Notes under the pieces: model-generated
Told to the model about the DNA's origin: nothing
Database searches by the model: none
The model's input: only the letters and a program-made list of their open reading frames with translations
Program-made: the position numbers and the translations under genes
DNA from: Pyropia yezoensis
Taxonomy: Eukaryota > Rhodophyta > Bangiophyceae > Bangiales > Bangiaceae
NCBI GenBank assembly: GCA_009829735.1
Contig: CM020618.1
Location: forward strand, 17,469,346 to 17,533,345
Direction of reading: 5' to 3'
Length of the DNA stretch: 64,000 bases
In this document: positions 54,225-64,000 of the stretch, in pieces
How the letters are laid out: each line of letters opens with the position of its first letter
How positions within the stretch are numbered: position 1 is the stretch's first letter

Positions 54225-57065
54225 CACGGGTGGCCGGGCGCGCGCGCGCGCGCGCGGGATGCTCCGCCCGCCCACCCCGCTTCCGTCCGGCCGCCGCGCA
54301 CGTGCCGCCGGCCGCAAGGGCGGGAGGGAACCCCTCCCAGACCACGACGCGAGCAGAGGTTGACGGTCCCCCCCGCGCGCGCGCGCGCACGCACGCACGC
54401 GCCCGCCAGGCCTGCGTGTAGGCCGTTGGGGCCCACAGCAGCGACAGCGGGCGACGGCGGGGGGGGGGCGGGTGACAGCGGCGGCGGCGACGGGCAGAGC
54501 GGGAGGGGGAGGAGGAACAGGAGGCGGAGGCTTTGTCGGCGGCGGGGGAGGCGGCCCAGCGGCAGCAGGGGCGGCGGCGGCGGCGGCGGCGGCGGCGGCA
54601 ATGGCGACGGCGGCGGGCCGGACGTGAGCGCACGCACACACGCACCCGCACGCACCCCCGCGGGGGAAGGGCGCGCGCCAAAAAAACGCACTGTACGGAG
54701 TGGGGCGGGGTGGGCAAGGGGCAGGCGGCGCCCCACCAGCGGTGTGCTGGACGCCCCCACGGGAGGGGATGGGGGAGAGGGGGGGGAACTGGCCAGGACG
54801 CGACTGCGTCTGCCGTGCGGGGATGCTCGCCGGCCGGGCGCCGACAGCCACGGTGGGGCGTCCCGCCTCTGGGAGCCCGCGCGGCCGCGGGGCGCCGCCG
54901 AGGATGGGAGCGGACGCGACACGCCGCAACGGACCCCTCTTTTTCGCCCTTCCCTTGCCCCTGGGGCGGGGGGAAGGGCAAAGAGGGGGCCCGTTGCGGC
55001 CCGCCGCACCCTCACACCCCTGCTGCTCCCCTCCTTCACAGCGGAGGCTATCGGACTATCGAGTACAGGCCCTATGCGCTGGCGCAGCATCCACCGTGCT
55101 GCCTAGTGGCGTTGTGTACGTACCCGACTCCCCAGGCAGCGACCCGGGGTCTCGCTCGCGCCGCCGTCCGCACTTCCCCAGGGGCGGGGTGGGGAGGGCG
55201 GACCCCCCGGCCCACCCCCCCCCCCCCCCCCACCCCACCTCGTGCCAAGCTCCATTTCCTTTTCCCTATGAATGATCCGTCACCTCCCGTGGCAACCATG
55301 ATGGTGGCCGCCGATGGCGACTGGGAGCGGTCCCGGACCTGTGGCCGCAGCATTCATCATGGATGATGGTGTGCGGGCGGTCACCTCCCACTGGGGTGGT
55401 TGGGGGCGGTGCTCGTGTGGCCGGGGGATCCCACTTGGGGTGCGGGGGGGGCGGGGGGATCCGGGGATGGGGGCTAGGGGCCCGCTTCCTCCCCTGACCC
55501 CTCCCCCGACCCCCGTCCACCTGGGAGAGAGGATGACCGCCCATGCTCCGTGGGAGCGGCGCGCCGCCCGAACGAGGCCATTGCTGGATGTATGCGCCAC
55601 AAACCGTGCCCAGCCCCTCCCGGCCGCGCGCCTCGGTGGTCTGTGTTCCAGTGCACAGCGGTGGTTGGCAGAGCGCTGGCTTGATCCCCGCTCGGGTGGC
55701 ACAACACAAGACCAATCGGTTCTGGTCGGTCACCGGCGCGCGTGCGGCTGTCTATTAATACCAGTCCCAACTGTCGCGACCTACATCTCCGTTGTGAATT
55801 CCCTTCGCTTTGTCGAAGTGGGGTGTGGTGGCAGTGCCATTCGTAATGCAAAAGAGGACGACCCTGCCTATCACTCGGATCAAGGATCTGGATGGGAAAA
55901 TCGGGACGATGGATTGGACAGTATCTACCTACAGTATGCGGAGTCGACTCTGGTGGAAGGCAACGGCGGATTGTGGCTCGTTGACGCAACCGGGTTGTTC
56001 ATACACGTAGACGTACGTCTCTGTCCATGGACACCATGGGAGCACGCCCCAGTGGGCATGCTCTGCTTGCCGAGCCCGGCCGGTGGGCAAAAGGGGATGG
56101 CGCCAAGGGGCATTGGCCCCATCCTTCGCGCCGTGGACCGTTTCTTAGTACATACAGTACATATGTACAGGACCCGATCTCGGGTCTCGAGACGCCCGCA
56201 AGAGGGCGATCCGTCTATGGCGCACGAGTGCCTCCCGGAACCGTCCTTGGGCAGAGTAGGTTCGTGAAAAAGGAGTGCCTCTGTGAATGGGATGAAGGTC
56301 TTGTACGGAAACGAGGGTCTCTGCCCTGTCAAAAGATGAACAGTGCCTCGACGTTGGGATGTTCCCTGCCAACGGCCAGAGTTCAGACGTCGTGTAGTGC
56401 AACCCTGACACCGTGCTGCTGCCCACCGTGGGTCGAACGAACGTAGCCCCTGTGGTGCGCCCCGACATGGCCTTGACAATGCATGCACTCATCTGGCAGA
56501 CAAGGATTGATAGAAAAACGGGACGAGACCAGGCGGTTGGCGAGCCAGAGCTGGGGAGCGACGCAGCTCCGCCTGGCCGACGCGGAAACAGTACCTCCAC
56601 ACACCATAGAGCTTCTCCAACCCAGTGCGCAGCGGGCTGGGTGGTCAGCATGCCTGTGTCGTAGAGGGGCCCCACACCCCTAACAAGCAGGAGGCGCGCT
56701 GCCGCCGAAAATAGAGGCGGACGCCACTCGCACGCAAGCGCCTACCTCTCCTCCTATCCCTCTCCGACCTTCCCCTCCCGCCCATCTCGTGCACCGTGGG
56801 TTGCCCCTGCCAAGCTGCCCCAGCCGCTCGACCCAGCTCCACTGCGCTGACGCCGGTGGGCCCCCACGATCCGCAGTTGTGGCAGATAAATGCCTCATCT
56901 TCCCGGCTCTGCGCAATGCCGCAGTCCGCCTCCCCCTCTTCCTCCTCCCCCCCCTCCCCCCCTGGCCGCCCCCTTACCCCCTTCCTCCCCCCCCCCCCGC
57001 CCCCTACACCCTCCCCAGAGTATCTACGACGTACGCGTCCCCCCCCGCCGCTCGCCGCCCGCCGC
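54225..57065. other. Intergenic region between the two minus-strand paralogues
   Basis: The first 400 bp, upstream of the 52-54 kb gene, contain alternating CG tracts at 54238-54256 and 54374-54390 and a GGC repeat near 54565-54600. An inverted repeat spans 54923-55000. A C run lies at 55215-55232. From 55250 to 56700 GC falls and no gene is recognised. A pyrimidine-rich stretch at 56930-57010 precedes the stop of the next gene. Confidence 0.5.
54923..55000. repeat. Imperfect inverted repeat able to form a long hairpin
   Basis: The arms GCCGCAACGG (54923-54932) and CCGTTGCGGC (54991-55000) are perfect complements. The inner arms CCCCTCTTT, GCCCTTCCC and GCCCC pair with GGGGC, GGGAAGGGC and AAAGAGGGG with small bulges. 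Confidence 0.65.
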
Positions 57066-58307
57066 TCATCTGTTGTCTTCGGTCTCAATGTCCTCGGTGG
57101 GTTTGCGAAAGAGCGCATCCACGTCTACCCGGTCACTAAAGCTCTCCGCCGGCAGCAGCCCGAACAAGTCCCCTCCCGGTGGCGATAACGGGGGAGGGGC
57201 GGGCGTCACGCGGGCAACGAGCTCAGGGTCCTCGGGGCCGGTCGTGTCGTACAGGGACGTCGGCAGCGGTGGGGGGGGCGCCAGCGGCTGGCCGGCCGAC
57301 GGGGCGGCCGCGCCTGCAAACGGTGGTGCCACCCCCCACGATGGCGGGTACGGCGCCCCGCCGGGCGGGACGCCCCCGCCGCCACCCGCGTAGACGTACG
57401 GATGGGGGTGTCCGTACGGGCCACCCGCGCCGCCCCCGGCCGCGTACGCCACCGCCGGGGACCACGCGTAGATGGTGGAGGCCGGGTCCCCCGGCGCGGT
57501 CGGTTGGGGCGGCGCCCACCCCCCAGACGTGGCAACGCTGCTTCCAATCCCCGACGCGGTCACTTCACTGGTCGTCACGCCAAGGCCGTCGGCGTCGGCT
57601 ACGCCGGCCTTGGCGGCGCCCCCACCCGCCAGCGCCGGTGCGGGGTGAGCCTCGGCTCCAGCACCAGCCTTGCCCGGAAACTCGCCGCCGCTGCCGCCGC
57701 TTCCGGGCAGCGAGGCAGCGGGCCCACCACCACCACCTGGGGCGGCCATCACCGGCGATGTGGGGGCGGTAGTCGGCGGCGATGCAGCCCCACCGGCGGC
57801 CGTCGCCGCCGCCGCCGCCGCCGCCGACTTTGTCGGCGACGGCGGGGACGGGGGCTTGCCCGCTGGAGAGGGCGACGCGGTCTTGCCGGCCGCCCCCTTC
57901 CCCCCCCCCGCGACGGCGGGGGGCTTGGCCGCCGCCTCCTCTGCAGCGCGACGGCGGCGTTTGACCACCCTCGCCGCCACGACGAGGGCGACCAAACAAA
58001 AGACGCCGAGGAAGGAGCCGAGCACAATGGCGGTGATGGCGCCCTTGGAGAGCGTCGTGCCGGGCTCATCCTCCTCGCGGGACGCGGCCAAAATCAGGCC
58101 GGCAGGGGGCACACGGGGCGCTGACCGGGCCGCCGCCGTCGGCTCGGCCACGGGCACGGCCGCCGCCCCAGTGGCGGCAGCCGCGGCGGCAGCAACAGCA
58201 GTGACGGCAACAGCAGCAGCAAACGTCGTGACGGCGGGGGTGCGGGTGGTGGTAGCGGCGGTGCGGGTGGTGGTAGCGGCGGTGCGGCGGTGCGTGCGGC
58301 CAGCCAT
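57066..58307 (-). CDS. Type I single-pass membrane protein with SFSD-VDALF tail (paralogue 3)
   Basis: This 413-codon frame starts MAGRTHRRTA at 58307, chosen by match to the paralogues. A short Thr/Arg tandem repeat (TAATTTR) is followed by an Ala/Val signal-like segment (28-50), a ~35-residue ectodomain, TTLSKGA and a transmembrane helix (about 90-113, IVLGSFLGVFCLVALVVAARVV) with the stop-transfer KRRRR. The tail has GLGVTTSEVTASGIG, ATSGGWAP, TIYAWSPAVAY, a Gly/Pro/Tyr stretch, SLYDTTGPEDPELVARV, LSPPGG and the end PAESFSDRVDVDALF followed by a short acidic tail. It is nearly the same design as the 52-54 kb gene, on the same strand 2.8 kb away, and probably arose by local duplication. Function is unknown. 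Confidence 0.8.
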   Translation of the reverse strand: MAGRTHRRTAATTTRTAATTTRTPAVTTFAAAVAVTAVAAAAAAATGAAAVPVAEPTAAARSAPRVPPAGLILAASREEDEPGTTLSKGAITAIVLGSFLGVFCLVALVVAARVVKRRRRAAEEAAAKPPAVAGGGKGAAGKTASPSPAGKPPSPPSPTKSAAAAAAATAAGGAASPPTTAPTSPVMAAPGGGGGPAASLPGSGGSGGEFPGKAGAGAEAHPAPALAGGGAAKAGVADADGLGVTTSEVTASGIGSSVATSGGWAPPQPTAPGDPASTIYAWSPAVAYAAGGGAGGPYGHPHPYVYAGGGGGVPPGGAPYPPSWGVAPPFAGAAAPSAGQPLAPPPPLPTSLYDTTGPEDPELVARVTPAPPPLSPPGGDLFGLLPAESFSDRVDVDALFRKPTEDIETEDNR

Positions 58308-60105
58308 TACGGGGATGGGTGACGCCCGCAGCCGCTCGCACGCGGGCAGGGCCAGGACCACCCCCGAGCCACCCGGGGACGGGCGCGTGCGCGCGCGCGC
58401 GGGGGGCGCGCCCGTCATGCGGGCGCCAACGACCGCAGCAGCGACAACGGTGGTGGCGGTGGCGGTGGCGGCGGCGCTGGCCGTGGCGGTGGCGGTGGCG
58501 GCGACAGCGGAGGGGGGGGGGGGTCGACTGCAGGGGGCAGCGGGAAGCCGACGGGGGCGGCGGCGACGACCACCTGCGCACACGGTCCACGCGGCACGTG
58601 CGTCCACCTACACAACACGCGCCCCCGTCCAACCCACCCCGCGACCGCAAGGACTGCGCGGCGGCGACGGAAGGGGGCGGGGTGTCGGCGGAGGTGGCCC
58701 GCGGGGGGGGGGGGCGGGGGAGGTTGGGGGGTCGAGCGCGTTGGGCCACGGTGTACGGTGGCGGCGGAAGGCGTGGCCGGCACCGTCAACGATAGCGGGC
58801 CCAGAGGGGGGCGTACGTACAGTACACGCACACAGCGGCGGGCGCGGTGAAGGCCCACCGCGAGCACCCCCCCTTCCCACCGTCCCCCTGCTTCACTGTG
58901 CGCTGGCGCAGCCGCGTGCAGGGGGTCTCTCGGCCCCTGTCGGTTTCGGGAGGGGGCAAACTCCTTGTGGTTTGACGTTCCTCCTCCTCCCTCCCCCCCC
59001 CCTGCCCAACCCCCCGCCGCCCCCTCCTCCCACGTACGGGGATTTACGTATGTCCTGTACCCGACGCACGGGTCGTGCCCGCCACTCGCGGCGGCGGCAG
59101 CCCCAATCCATACGCCCCGCACACGCGCGCGCTCGCGCCGGCCACCCGCGAGTGCGCCGCCCTCCCGGCCGGGGTGTGCCCCTTCCTGGTGCGGGTCGCG
59201 GCCGGGTGTGACCTCCGCTCCCGCCGCCGTCGTGTCGGCGTGCACGCGGCAGCGGCGCAAACGACGGTGGGCCAACCTCCCGCTTGCCCGTTTTCGAACT
59301 GGAAAAGAAATTGACCGTCCCCGCTGGGGGCGCCCGGTGGTGGGGGGGGCCGCCCTCTCCCACTCACACTCTCCACTCGTGGATCCGTGCGGAGGGGAGG
59401 AGGTTGGGCGGCAGAGACGGCGAAGTGCGCGCTGTTTGCGCGATGCGCAAAGGCGGCAACCGTGGGGAGCTGGGCACAGAGCCGCTTGCAGACACGCACG
59501 CCCCACCGCCCTGGGTGCCGCGGGAGGCTGATCGCGGCAGCGCGATTCGCGTCCAACCCACGGCCTCCCCCCCGACCCCCGGCGGGGGCGCCGAGGCCCC
59601 CCCCACCCGACGCCCTGGACGGCACCAAGAGTCAAGACACCACACACGGAAATGACGGTGCTGACGGTTGACCTCGGCTGCACCAGGCCCGTTCGCGCCG
59701 CCTCTGGAGCTGGGGGGCAACACCTCGGCGTTTCTCATCGGCAGACTCCTGCAACAGTCCGCCATCGCCCACAGCCCAGACATCGGTGTGCGTGGATCTA
59801 TTTCATCAGGGAGACTTCATCAACTATCTGCAAGTCCGTTCGGTTCATCCCGTCCGTCGTGGATGGAGGACCAGGGGGACCGTGTGCCACGTGGCCCGGT
59901 GCCACGCTGGCTGCTGCCCGCCTGCCCGTGTCACCGTCCACGCCGCTGTCTCTGTCCTTGTCCTGCCCCACCTCCCGGCTGTGCTTGCCTCTGCCGACGC
60001 GCCGGTCGCCCAGCGCTGGCGCGGCGGCGCTGGTACCTTCCCCCACCTCCCTCTCCCCGCTTCCCCTCTTCCCCGTCCCCCCCCTCCACCCCCTGTCGCG
60101 TCGGC
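58308..60105. other. Divergent upstream region between paralogue 3 and the YIPF gene
   Basis: It contains an alternating GC tract at 58383-58401, GGTGGC repeats at 58448-58510, G and C runs, and a pyrimidine-rich leader at 59930-60100. The plus-strand frame of the YIPF gene is open from 59668, but this part lacks conserved features. No other gene is recognised. Because the flanking genes are divergent, both promoters should lie here. Confidence 0.5.
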
Positions 60106-60978
60106 ATGCCCCCCCCTCCCCCCTCGTCGGGCGATGAAGAAGCGGCGTGGCTGACCCACCGGCGGCGGCGGCGCTCCCCCCCGCCGCCCCCCCCCGGCCT
60201 CGTGTCCACGGACGCTGACCTCGACTCTCTGGAGCGCTTCCTCGACGGGGAACCCCCGGCGGGCCCCCCCCCCCCGCCGCCCCCACCACCACCGCCACCA
60301 CCACCACCACCGCCGCCGTCGCGGTCGCCGCCGCTGCCGCCGCCGGGCGGGCGGCGCGGCCGGCGGGGCGTGGCGGCCCTGCCGCCCGACGGCCGGGGGC
60401 GGGGTGCCGCCCAGGCGGGGGCGCGTCCCGCCCCCGCCCCCCCCTGGGCTTCCCCCCCGGCCCCCGCTGGGGCGCCCGCCGTCCCCCCCACCACCCTCGC
60501 CACGGCGGCGGCAGCCGCCACCGCCGCCACCGCCGCCAACGCCGCCGCCACCGCCGCCGCCGCCGCCGCCCCCATCGCCACCGTTGTGTACCCCTTTGAC
60601 GTGGAGGAGCCCCCACCGACGGGCGGCAGGGGCGGCCGCCACCCCCCCCGCCGTGGGGCCGGCGGCGGCCCGTGGTACGCGCCCGCCACCCACGCGGCGC
60701 ACTTTGCCGTCTCGGCGTCAACGGTGGGGCGGCGGCTGCGGCGGGCGCTGCTGCCGACCGTGCCGGTGCTGGCGCCGCCGGCGGGCGCTGCCGCTGGCCC
60801 CGCAGCCACCGCCGCCGCTGGCCCCGCCGCCACCGCCGCCGCCGCTGTCGACCCTACCGCCGACGCTGCCGCCGTGGAGGTGCCCGACCTGTACGGCCCG
60901 GTGTGGGCCAACGCGACGCTGGTGGTGGCCATCGCGGCGGGGAGCAACGTGGCCGCGCTGGTGCGGTCCGTGCACCCC

Positions 60979-61011
<33 letters not shown>

Positions 61012-61603
61012 GCGCTGCCCCGCCACACGGCCGTGGACGCGGCGCACCTGGTGTCGGCCGCCGCGGTGGTGGGGGGGTGGGCGGTGGGGGCGCCCGCGGC
61101 CATGGCGTCGGCCCTGCGGTGGGCGGCCGGGGGGGGGGGGGGGGGGGGGGGGGGCGGGGGGGGGGGGGGGGGGGGGGGGTGTAGGGGCGGCGGGGGGGGG
61201 GGGGGTGGCCCGCCGGGCGCCGCCGGCTGGTGGGCCGCCTGGCTCGCGTGGGCGTGCGTCTATGGCTACGCCGCCGCTCCCGGGGTGATGGGCGTCGCCG
61301 CCGCCGCCGCGGGGGGGGGCGCCGCGGGCCTCGCCGCTGGGTGGGCCGCCCGGTGTGGGGTGGTGTGGGTCAACAGCGGGCCCTCGGCGGGGGCGGTGGG
61401 CGCGTGGTCGGTGGGCAGCGGGGGGGGCGGCATGGCAGGGGGTGGGGGGGGGCTCGGTGACGCTGCAGGGGGGGGGCGGGGGGGGGGGGTATGGTGGGAT
61501 GGGCGAGACGGGCGGGGGGGGGGGGAAGGTGACCGCCGTCCGCGCCGCGGGGGTGGCGGCTGAGGTGGTGTTGGGGCTGTGGGTGAAGGTGCGGTACTTT
61601 TAG
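60106..61603 (+). CDS. YIPF1/YIPF2-type Golgi membrane protein, frame broken in poly-G
   Basis: YIPF (Yip1-domain) proteins are five-helix membrane proteins of the Golgi that bind Rab GTPases in vesicle traffic. From ATG 60106 a Pro-rich cytosolic domain leads to HAAHFAVSASTVGRRLRRALLP and the family hallmark VPDLYGPVWANATLVVAIA. Hydrophobic segments follow, including LVSAAAVVGGWAVGAPAAM and CVYGYAAAPGVMGVAAA (the family's YGY motif). Gly runs encoded by G tracts at about 61131-61202 are unusual inside the membrane domain. The frame used so far ends at 61563. In a second frame the region reads KVTAVRAAGVAAEVVLGLWVKVRYF and stops at 61603, which looks like the normal C-terminus. A slip in the G tracts after 61400 is therefore likely, either an assembly error or a real mutation. 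Confidence 0.75.
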
Positions 61604-62190
61604 CTGGGCAGGGGGGGGGGGGGGGGGGCGGGAGGAGGCAGGGCGGATGGACCATGGGCGGCCGCCCGAGGGGTCAGCACACCCCCCGCGTCAGCCGTTG
61701 CACACAACAAGAGCAGGAATGAAAAATAGCGGTGCGCCGCAGCCGTCGCGGCGCAGCAGATCATGTGGCCCGTGGGGGGCGGGGAGGGGACGCCGTCGCC
61801 ACCACCGCCACCACCGCCGAGCCGGGTGCGTCTGACCCGCAGAGCGGAAGGCCGCCTCGCCGCCCCGAACGCTCGCCCTATGTACAAAAAGACGCCCGCC
61901 GCCCCACCGCGTCGCGGCCCGGTCCGGCCCAGCGTCCGCGTCGGGGGCGCCGCCGCCAGCCGCCCCATCGCCTGGGTCGCCGGCGAACCTCGCAAAAAGA
62001 GGTCAGACCGCCCCCTCCCTCCCCACCCCCGCCGCCCCTCCCTCACAACCAGGCCCCCCCCCAAAGCCCCCCCCTTCACAACCTCCCCTCTCCCCCCCTG
62101 CACCGCATCATGTTTGACACTCCCTGCCGCCGCGCCAGTGGCCCCCCCCCTCGCCCCCCACGTCACGCCCCACCCCCTCCCCCTCCCGCC
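61604..62190. other. Convergent intergenic region
   Basis: A run of about 18 G residues lies directly after the YIPF stop (61610-61629). The rest is GC-rich with pyrimidine tracts at 62000-62100. No gene is recognised. Confidence 0.45.
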
Positions 62191-63405
62191 TCACACGAGC
62201 AGGCCGACGAGACGGGCGACGCCGCGGGCGAGCCCCGACCCCCCCCCCAGCAGCCCATCCCCCTCAGACACCCATCCACCCACAGCGAGGCCCGCCACAA
62301 ACGACACGCCCGCCCACACCACCACCGCCGCGGCGGCAGCTACCACCCGCGACGCGGGGGGGGGCTTGGCCCGCCGCCCGCCGCCGCCGCCGCCGCCGCC
62401 GGCCACGACCGCGCCGCTCAAGTCAGCGTCGCCGCCCGCCGCCGCCGCCGAGGCCCACACAAAGCGGGAGCCCCCGCCCGCCCCCTGGGACGACCCCGCA
62501 TCACGTCTCCTCCACACACTGGGGGTGCCGCCGCCGTCGCCGCTGCTGCCGCCGCCGCCGCCGTCGGCCGTTCCGTCCCAGCCGTGCTGCGGCGCCCCCC
62601 CCCCACGGAGCCAGCGCCACCAGCCCGCCACCCTCCCCGCCGCGGGGACGTCACCCCCGCCCCCCGCCTCCCCGCCCCCCGGCGGCAGCAGGTCCACCTC
62701 CACCAGCTCATAGTAGCAGATGCTGTCGGCGCTGTTCGCCCCCCCACCCGCCGCGGCGCCCCGCCCGGCGCCACGGGCGGCGGCGCGGGAGCCGCCGCCG
62801 CCGAGCGCCGCCACGGCAGCCGCCAGCTCGGCCAGCCGCGCCGGCGACGGCAGTGGCGGCAGGTCCCCGGCGCCCACCGCCACCATCCGGCCATCGGTGG
62901 CGTGGCGGGGGCCCCCACGCCCGTTGACCGCCCCGCCGCCGCAGCCGCCGCCGCCGTCACCGCCACCGCTGCCGCCGTCACCGTCGCCGTCGCCATACAC
63001 GTCCACCACCACCGACGCGGGGGAGCCCGGCAGCGAGTCCTTGACCGTCGGCGCCGTCTGCCGCGGCGGGGGCGGGCCGAGGGACTGCCGCCGCGACGAC
63101 GCAGACGGGCGGCGCGTGGGGGGGGTGACGGGCGACGACAGCGGCGCGGGGGGGGCGGCCGCCGCCGCCGACGCCGGCACCGGCCCGTAGCGGGCCATCC
63201 CCGCGGCCGCGCCGGCCATCCGCCGTGGCGGCGACGCGCCGCGCCCAGCCACCAACGCCAACGACGACGGTGGCGGGGGGGGGCCGACGGGCGGCGGCAC
63301 GCCACTGCCAGAGCGACTGGCGGCGCCCCGCCCGCCGCGAGGGCGGGGCAGGTGGTACGGGAGGCCCCCCGCGGGTGACGGCGGGCGGCCCATCACCATG
63401 GCCAT
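62191..63405 (-). CDS. Predicted single-pass membrane protein, unknown function
   Basis: This 404-codon frame starts MAMVMGRPPSPAGG at 63405. The N-terminal ~130 residues are Pro/Ser/Arg-rich. A more ordered part (VKDSLPGSPASVVVDVYGDG, ATDGRMVAVGAG, LPPLPSPARLAELAAAVAAL) and ICYYELVEVDLLPP follow. A hydrophobic segment near the C-terminus (VVAAAAAVVVWAGVSFVAGLAVGGWV) could anchor it in a membrane with a short end after it. The second half contains Gly-rich runs. I do not recognise a family. Coding status is supported by the long open frame and the coherent hydrophobic segment, but high GC alone can produce long frames. Confidence 0.5.
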   Translation of the reverse strand: MAMVMGRPPSPAGGLPYHLPRPRGGRGAASRSGSGVPPPVGPPPPPSSLALVAGRGASPPRRMAGAAAGMARYGPVPASAAAAAPPAPLSSPVTPPTRRPSASSRRQSLGPPPPRQTAPTVKDSLPGSPASVVVDVYGDGDGDGGSGGGDGGGGCGGGAVNGRGGPRHATDGRMVAVGAGDLPPLPSPARLAELAAAVAALGGGGSRAAARGAGRGAAAGGGANSADSICYYELVEVDLLPPGGGEAGGGGDVPAAGRVAGWWRWLRGGGAPQHGWDGTADGGGGGSSGDGGGTPSVWRRRDAGSSQGAGGGSRFVWASAAAAGGDADLSGAVVAGGGGGGGGRRAKPPPASRVVAAAAAVVVWAGVSFVAGLAVGGWVSEGDGLLGGGSGLARGVARLVGLLV

Positions 63406-64000
63406 GGTGCCGCGACGGGCGGAACGCCCGATGCCGGGGAAAGGTGAGCGGATGGGGGAGGGGGGAGGGGAGAGCCGGAACCGCAGGGGAGCAGATGACG
63501 GGCGCGCGGTGGGGGTGGGGAAGGGGCGTAAGGGAGGTGGGAACAGAGGGCGGCTGCGCCGCAGTGGCCGTCGGCACAATCGACACGAGGGACGGCACAC
63601 AGGGAAGGCGGGGGTAGGTGGAGGGCGGTCGCTGCAAGGAAAGTCACGGCCGCAGCCCACCCCGTGAGCGGCGGCACGCCGGCACTGCCGCCGGAAGTGC
63701 GCTCTTATACGCTCACCCCCCTACCTCCCTCCCTCCCTCCCTGCCACCCCCCCACTATGCCCCTCCCTGGCAGGCGCCGCCAGACGGGGGGGCGCCCGGC
63801 GCCACGCGGGCGAAACAGAACCGCCCCCCGCCCCCCGTCGTCTTGAGGGCCGCGCCCGCGGCGGTCGCGACACCGCCACGGTCTCCCGGGTGGAATTCCG
63901 GTAGCGTGCCCCCGCGCACCGCCGCGGGCGGCGGCCAGCCGGCGTGCCGCCATTGAAACAGACACTGCCCACCCCCCACCCCCTCCCCCCGCCCGCCGCC
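63406..64000. other. Upstream region at the right window edge
   Basis: GC-rich sequence with a CCTCCCT repeat at 63722-63742. This should contain the promoter of the minus-strand gene at 62191-63405. No further gene is recognised up to the window edge. Confidence 0.4.

Noticed and set aside
55314..56267. 317-codon plus-strand open frame
   Set aside because: No recognisable motif and no coding-like composition. It could be chance in a stop-poor region.

Overview
The window looks like nuclear DNA of a GC-rich eukaryote, most likely an alga. The host genes are long, mostly single-exon, alanine/proline/glycine-rich reading frames over 70% GC. Only a few short GT-AG introns can be seen, and simple poly-G and poly-C tracts are everywhere. 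One gene is a plastid-type 3-phosphoglycerate dehydrogenase with an apparent N-terminal targeting extension. A bangiophyte red alga (Porphyra/Pyropia type) is my best guess. That is an inference from composition and gene style, not a demonstrated identity.

Bases 1-30149 are almost entirely Ty3/Gypsy LTR retrotransposons with gag-pol on the minus strand. Element E1 runs off the left edge and ends at 8810. After a 1.6-kb spacer, a second copy of the same family, E2, spans 10418-30149. E2 is split by E3 (18673-29026), a younger element of a different family with 578-bp LTRs, inserted in the E2 gag gene with an exact ACCAC target duplication. E3 in turn carries a 691-bp solo LTR (24226-24916, AGGAT duplication) in its reverse transcriptase. 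All three elements have a CCHC-type Gag, aspartic protease, reverse transcriptase, RNase H, integrase and a C-terminal chromodomain-like segment, so they are chromovirus-like. All three share the same unusual 18-nt primer binding site. Each also carries a long additional reading frame in antisense between the 3' end of pol and the 3' LTR. The E1/E2 and E3 versions are divergent but recognisably homologous. E1 and E2 use a textbook -1 frameshift signal between gag and pol. E3 has gag and pol in one frame, broken only by nonsense codons, mostly TAG.

Bases 30150-33089 are non-coding, with small TA-flanked inverted-repeat elements and tandem repeats. From 33090 onward the window is host DNA. In order it holds: a type I membrane protein (33090-34793, +); a frameshifted ERCC8/CSA-like WD40 gene (about 34.88-36.0 kb, -); a three-exon Pho4-family phosphate transporter (37750-40048, +); an ankyrin remnant; an armadillo-type secretory protein (41549-43255, +); a repeat-rich stretch (43.3-46.5 kb); a multi-exon extracellular Ig-like protein (46569 to about 49227, +); 3-phosphoglycerate dehydrogenase (49694-51694, +); two further type I membrane proteins on the minus strand (52452-54224 and 57066-58307) paralogous to the one at 33 kb; a Golgi YIPF protein (60106-61603, +, frameshifted in poly-G); and a predicted single-pass membrane protein of unknown function (62191-63405, -).

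The two observations most likely to be new are the conserved antisense gene of the retrotransposons and the paralogous membrane-protein family defined by an invariant cytoplasmic C-terminal SFSD-x-V-x-VDALF motif. Several host frames break in homopolymer tracts, so assembly error must be kept apart from genuine decay.
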